Shown one piece after another: positions 5,627 through 6,312 of a stretch of 6,312 nucleotides of DNA (the first letter of the stretch is position 1; the number at the start of each line of letters is the position of its first letter). Both the position numbers and the translations under genes were made by a program. The notes under the pieces were generated by a model, which was not told the origin of the DNA, made no database searches, and saw only the letters and a program-made list of their open reading frames with translations. Source of the DNA: Actinomycetota bacterium (GTDB lineage: Bacteria; Actinomycetota; Actinomycetes; Streptosporangiales; Streptosporangiaceae). Location: NCBI GenBank assembly GCA_003161205.1, contig PMOU01000557.1, forward strand, positions 9,568 to 15,879, in the 5' to 3' direction.

Positions 5627-6312
5627 GTGAACCCATATCCCAGCTGGCTTAGCTCAGGGGATAACTCCTGGCAGATGACAGCTGCAACGCTGGTCGGGCT
5701 GATGTCCATCCCGGCTCTGGCCGTGTTGTATGGCGGCCTGGTACAGAAGAAGTGGGCCATGAACACCGTGATCATGGTGTTCGCGACCTTCGCATTGACC
5801 CTGATCACCTGGGTTCTGTGGGCCTTCAAGATGGGCTTCGGCACCCCGTTGATCAGCACGTTTGTCGGTGACCCCCGGACGGTGCTCGGCGCCGCCGCCG
5901 AGGAGGGCCAGGCGAACATCCCGCTGCTTGACGGCCTGATGCCCGCGTTCAGGTTCCCCGAGGCGTCCCTGGTCTACTTCCAGTTCGTGTTCGCAGCGAT
6001 CACGCCGATCTTGTTCATCGGCAGCGTCCTCGGCCGGATCAGCCTGAAGGCCTGGATGATCTTTGTGCCGCTCTGGATCACGTTCGCCTACGCGGTGAAC
6101 GCGTTCCTGCTGTGGGGCGGCGGCTACTGGGCGGGCAAGGGCGCGCTCGACTTCTCCGGTGGCTACGTTATCCACCTGGCCGCGGGCGTGTCCGGCTTCA
6201 CCGCGGCTTGGGTCATCGGGCCGAGGCTCAAGCGCGACCGCGAGCGTGCCGTGCCGAACAATTTGTTGTTCGTCGCGGTCGGAGCCGGGATCTTGTGGCT
6301 CGGCTGGAACGG
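5627..6312 (+). CDS. amt: ammonium transporter, Amt/AmtB family (3' end outside window)
   Basis: The first 228 codons of an Amt channel that conducts ammonia/ammonium across the cytoplasmic membrane as a trimer. No stop is reached before the window end. The N-terminus GDNSWQMTAATLVGLMSIPALAVLYGGL (11-38) is the typical outer-face segment plus first helix, with no cleavable signal peptide evident. About six membrane helices are visible: roughly 17-39, 45-68, 113-136, 142-163, 178-199 and 211-228. By comparison with E. coli AmtB, the Phe gate residue F107 corresponds to F122 (in FQFVFAAITP), W148 to W163 (LLWGGG), D160 to D175 (ALDFSGG), and the first of the twin pore histidines H168 to H183 (YVIHLAAG). 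The window ends at LWLGWN, just short of the second gate Phe, so the second histidine cannot be checked. The start is GTG 5627 with a GGAGG site. A glnK gene commonly follows amt but lies beyond the window. Confidence 0.95.
   Translation, partial: MNPYPSWLSSGDNSWQMTAATLVGLMSIPALAVLYGGLVQKKWAMNTVIMVFATFALTLITWVLWAFKMGFGTPLISTFVGDPRTVLGAAAEEGQANIPLLDGLMPAFRFPEASLVYFQFVFAAITPILFIGSVLGRISLKAWMIFVPLWITFAYAVNAFLLWGGGYWAGKGALDFSGGYVIHLAAGVSGFTAAWVIGPRLKRDRERAVPNNLLFVAVGAGILWLGWN

Noticed and set aside
5654..6175. Minus-strand open frames over the start of amt (also 5557-5919)
   Set aside because: Antisense to a clear Amt transporter whose helices and pore residues align on the plus strand.

Overview
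The window is GC-rich DNA with strong G/C preference at third codon positions, GTG as well as ATG starts, purine-rich ribosome binding sites and actinobacterial-type FadE and Amt proteins. It most likely comes from the chromosome of a high-GC actinomycete. No mobile element, CRISPR array, tRNA or rRNA is visible.

Layout, all on the + strand. (1) Positions 1-96 are the last 31 codons of an unidentified gene. (2) A 144-base gap carries a possible promoter and a near-ideal ribosome binding site. (3) A four-gene acyl-CoA oxidation cluster runs from 241 to 4697: an ACAD10/11-type acyl-CoA dehydrogenase (241-1503), a FabG/HSD17B4-like short-chain dehydrogenase (1577-2329), and two further acyl-CoA dehydrogenase-family genes (2323-3522 and 3519-4697). 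The last three genes overlap at their stop/start junctions (7 bases, then 4 bases), so they are almost certainly co-transcribed and translationally coupled. (4) A 929-base non-coding stretch (4698-5626) follows. It contains a tandem repeat, several hairpins and a site resembling a GlnR operator. (5) The 5' two-thirds or less of an ammonium transporter gene (amt) starts at GTG 5627 and runs off the window end.

How the genes fit together: the cluster supplies alpha,beta-dehydrogenation and 3-hydroxyacyl (or ketoacyl) redox steps for the degradation of some acyl-CoA. The two overlapping dehydrogenase genes look like the complementary halves of a heteromeric alpha2beta2 enzyme. The first has the middle-domain flavin motif and a candidate catalytic Glu but lacks the RxxFG flavin-binding segment. 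The second has that segment but lacks the other two. The first gene and the SDR resemble the lvaC-lvaD pair of levulinate (4-keto/4-hydroxy acid) catabolism, but no kinase partner is present in the window. The substrate cannot be fixed from sequence alone. The amt gene is a separate, probably nitrogen-regulated unit.

Nothing here is a clearly new system. The best points for follow-up are the split-active-site dehydrogenase pair, the ACAD11-like/SDR pair without its kinase, and the structured, possibly GlnR-controlled amt leader.
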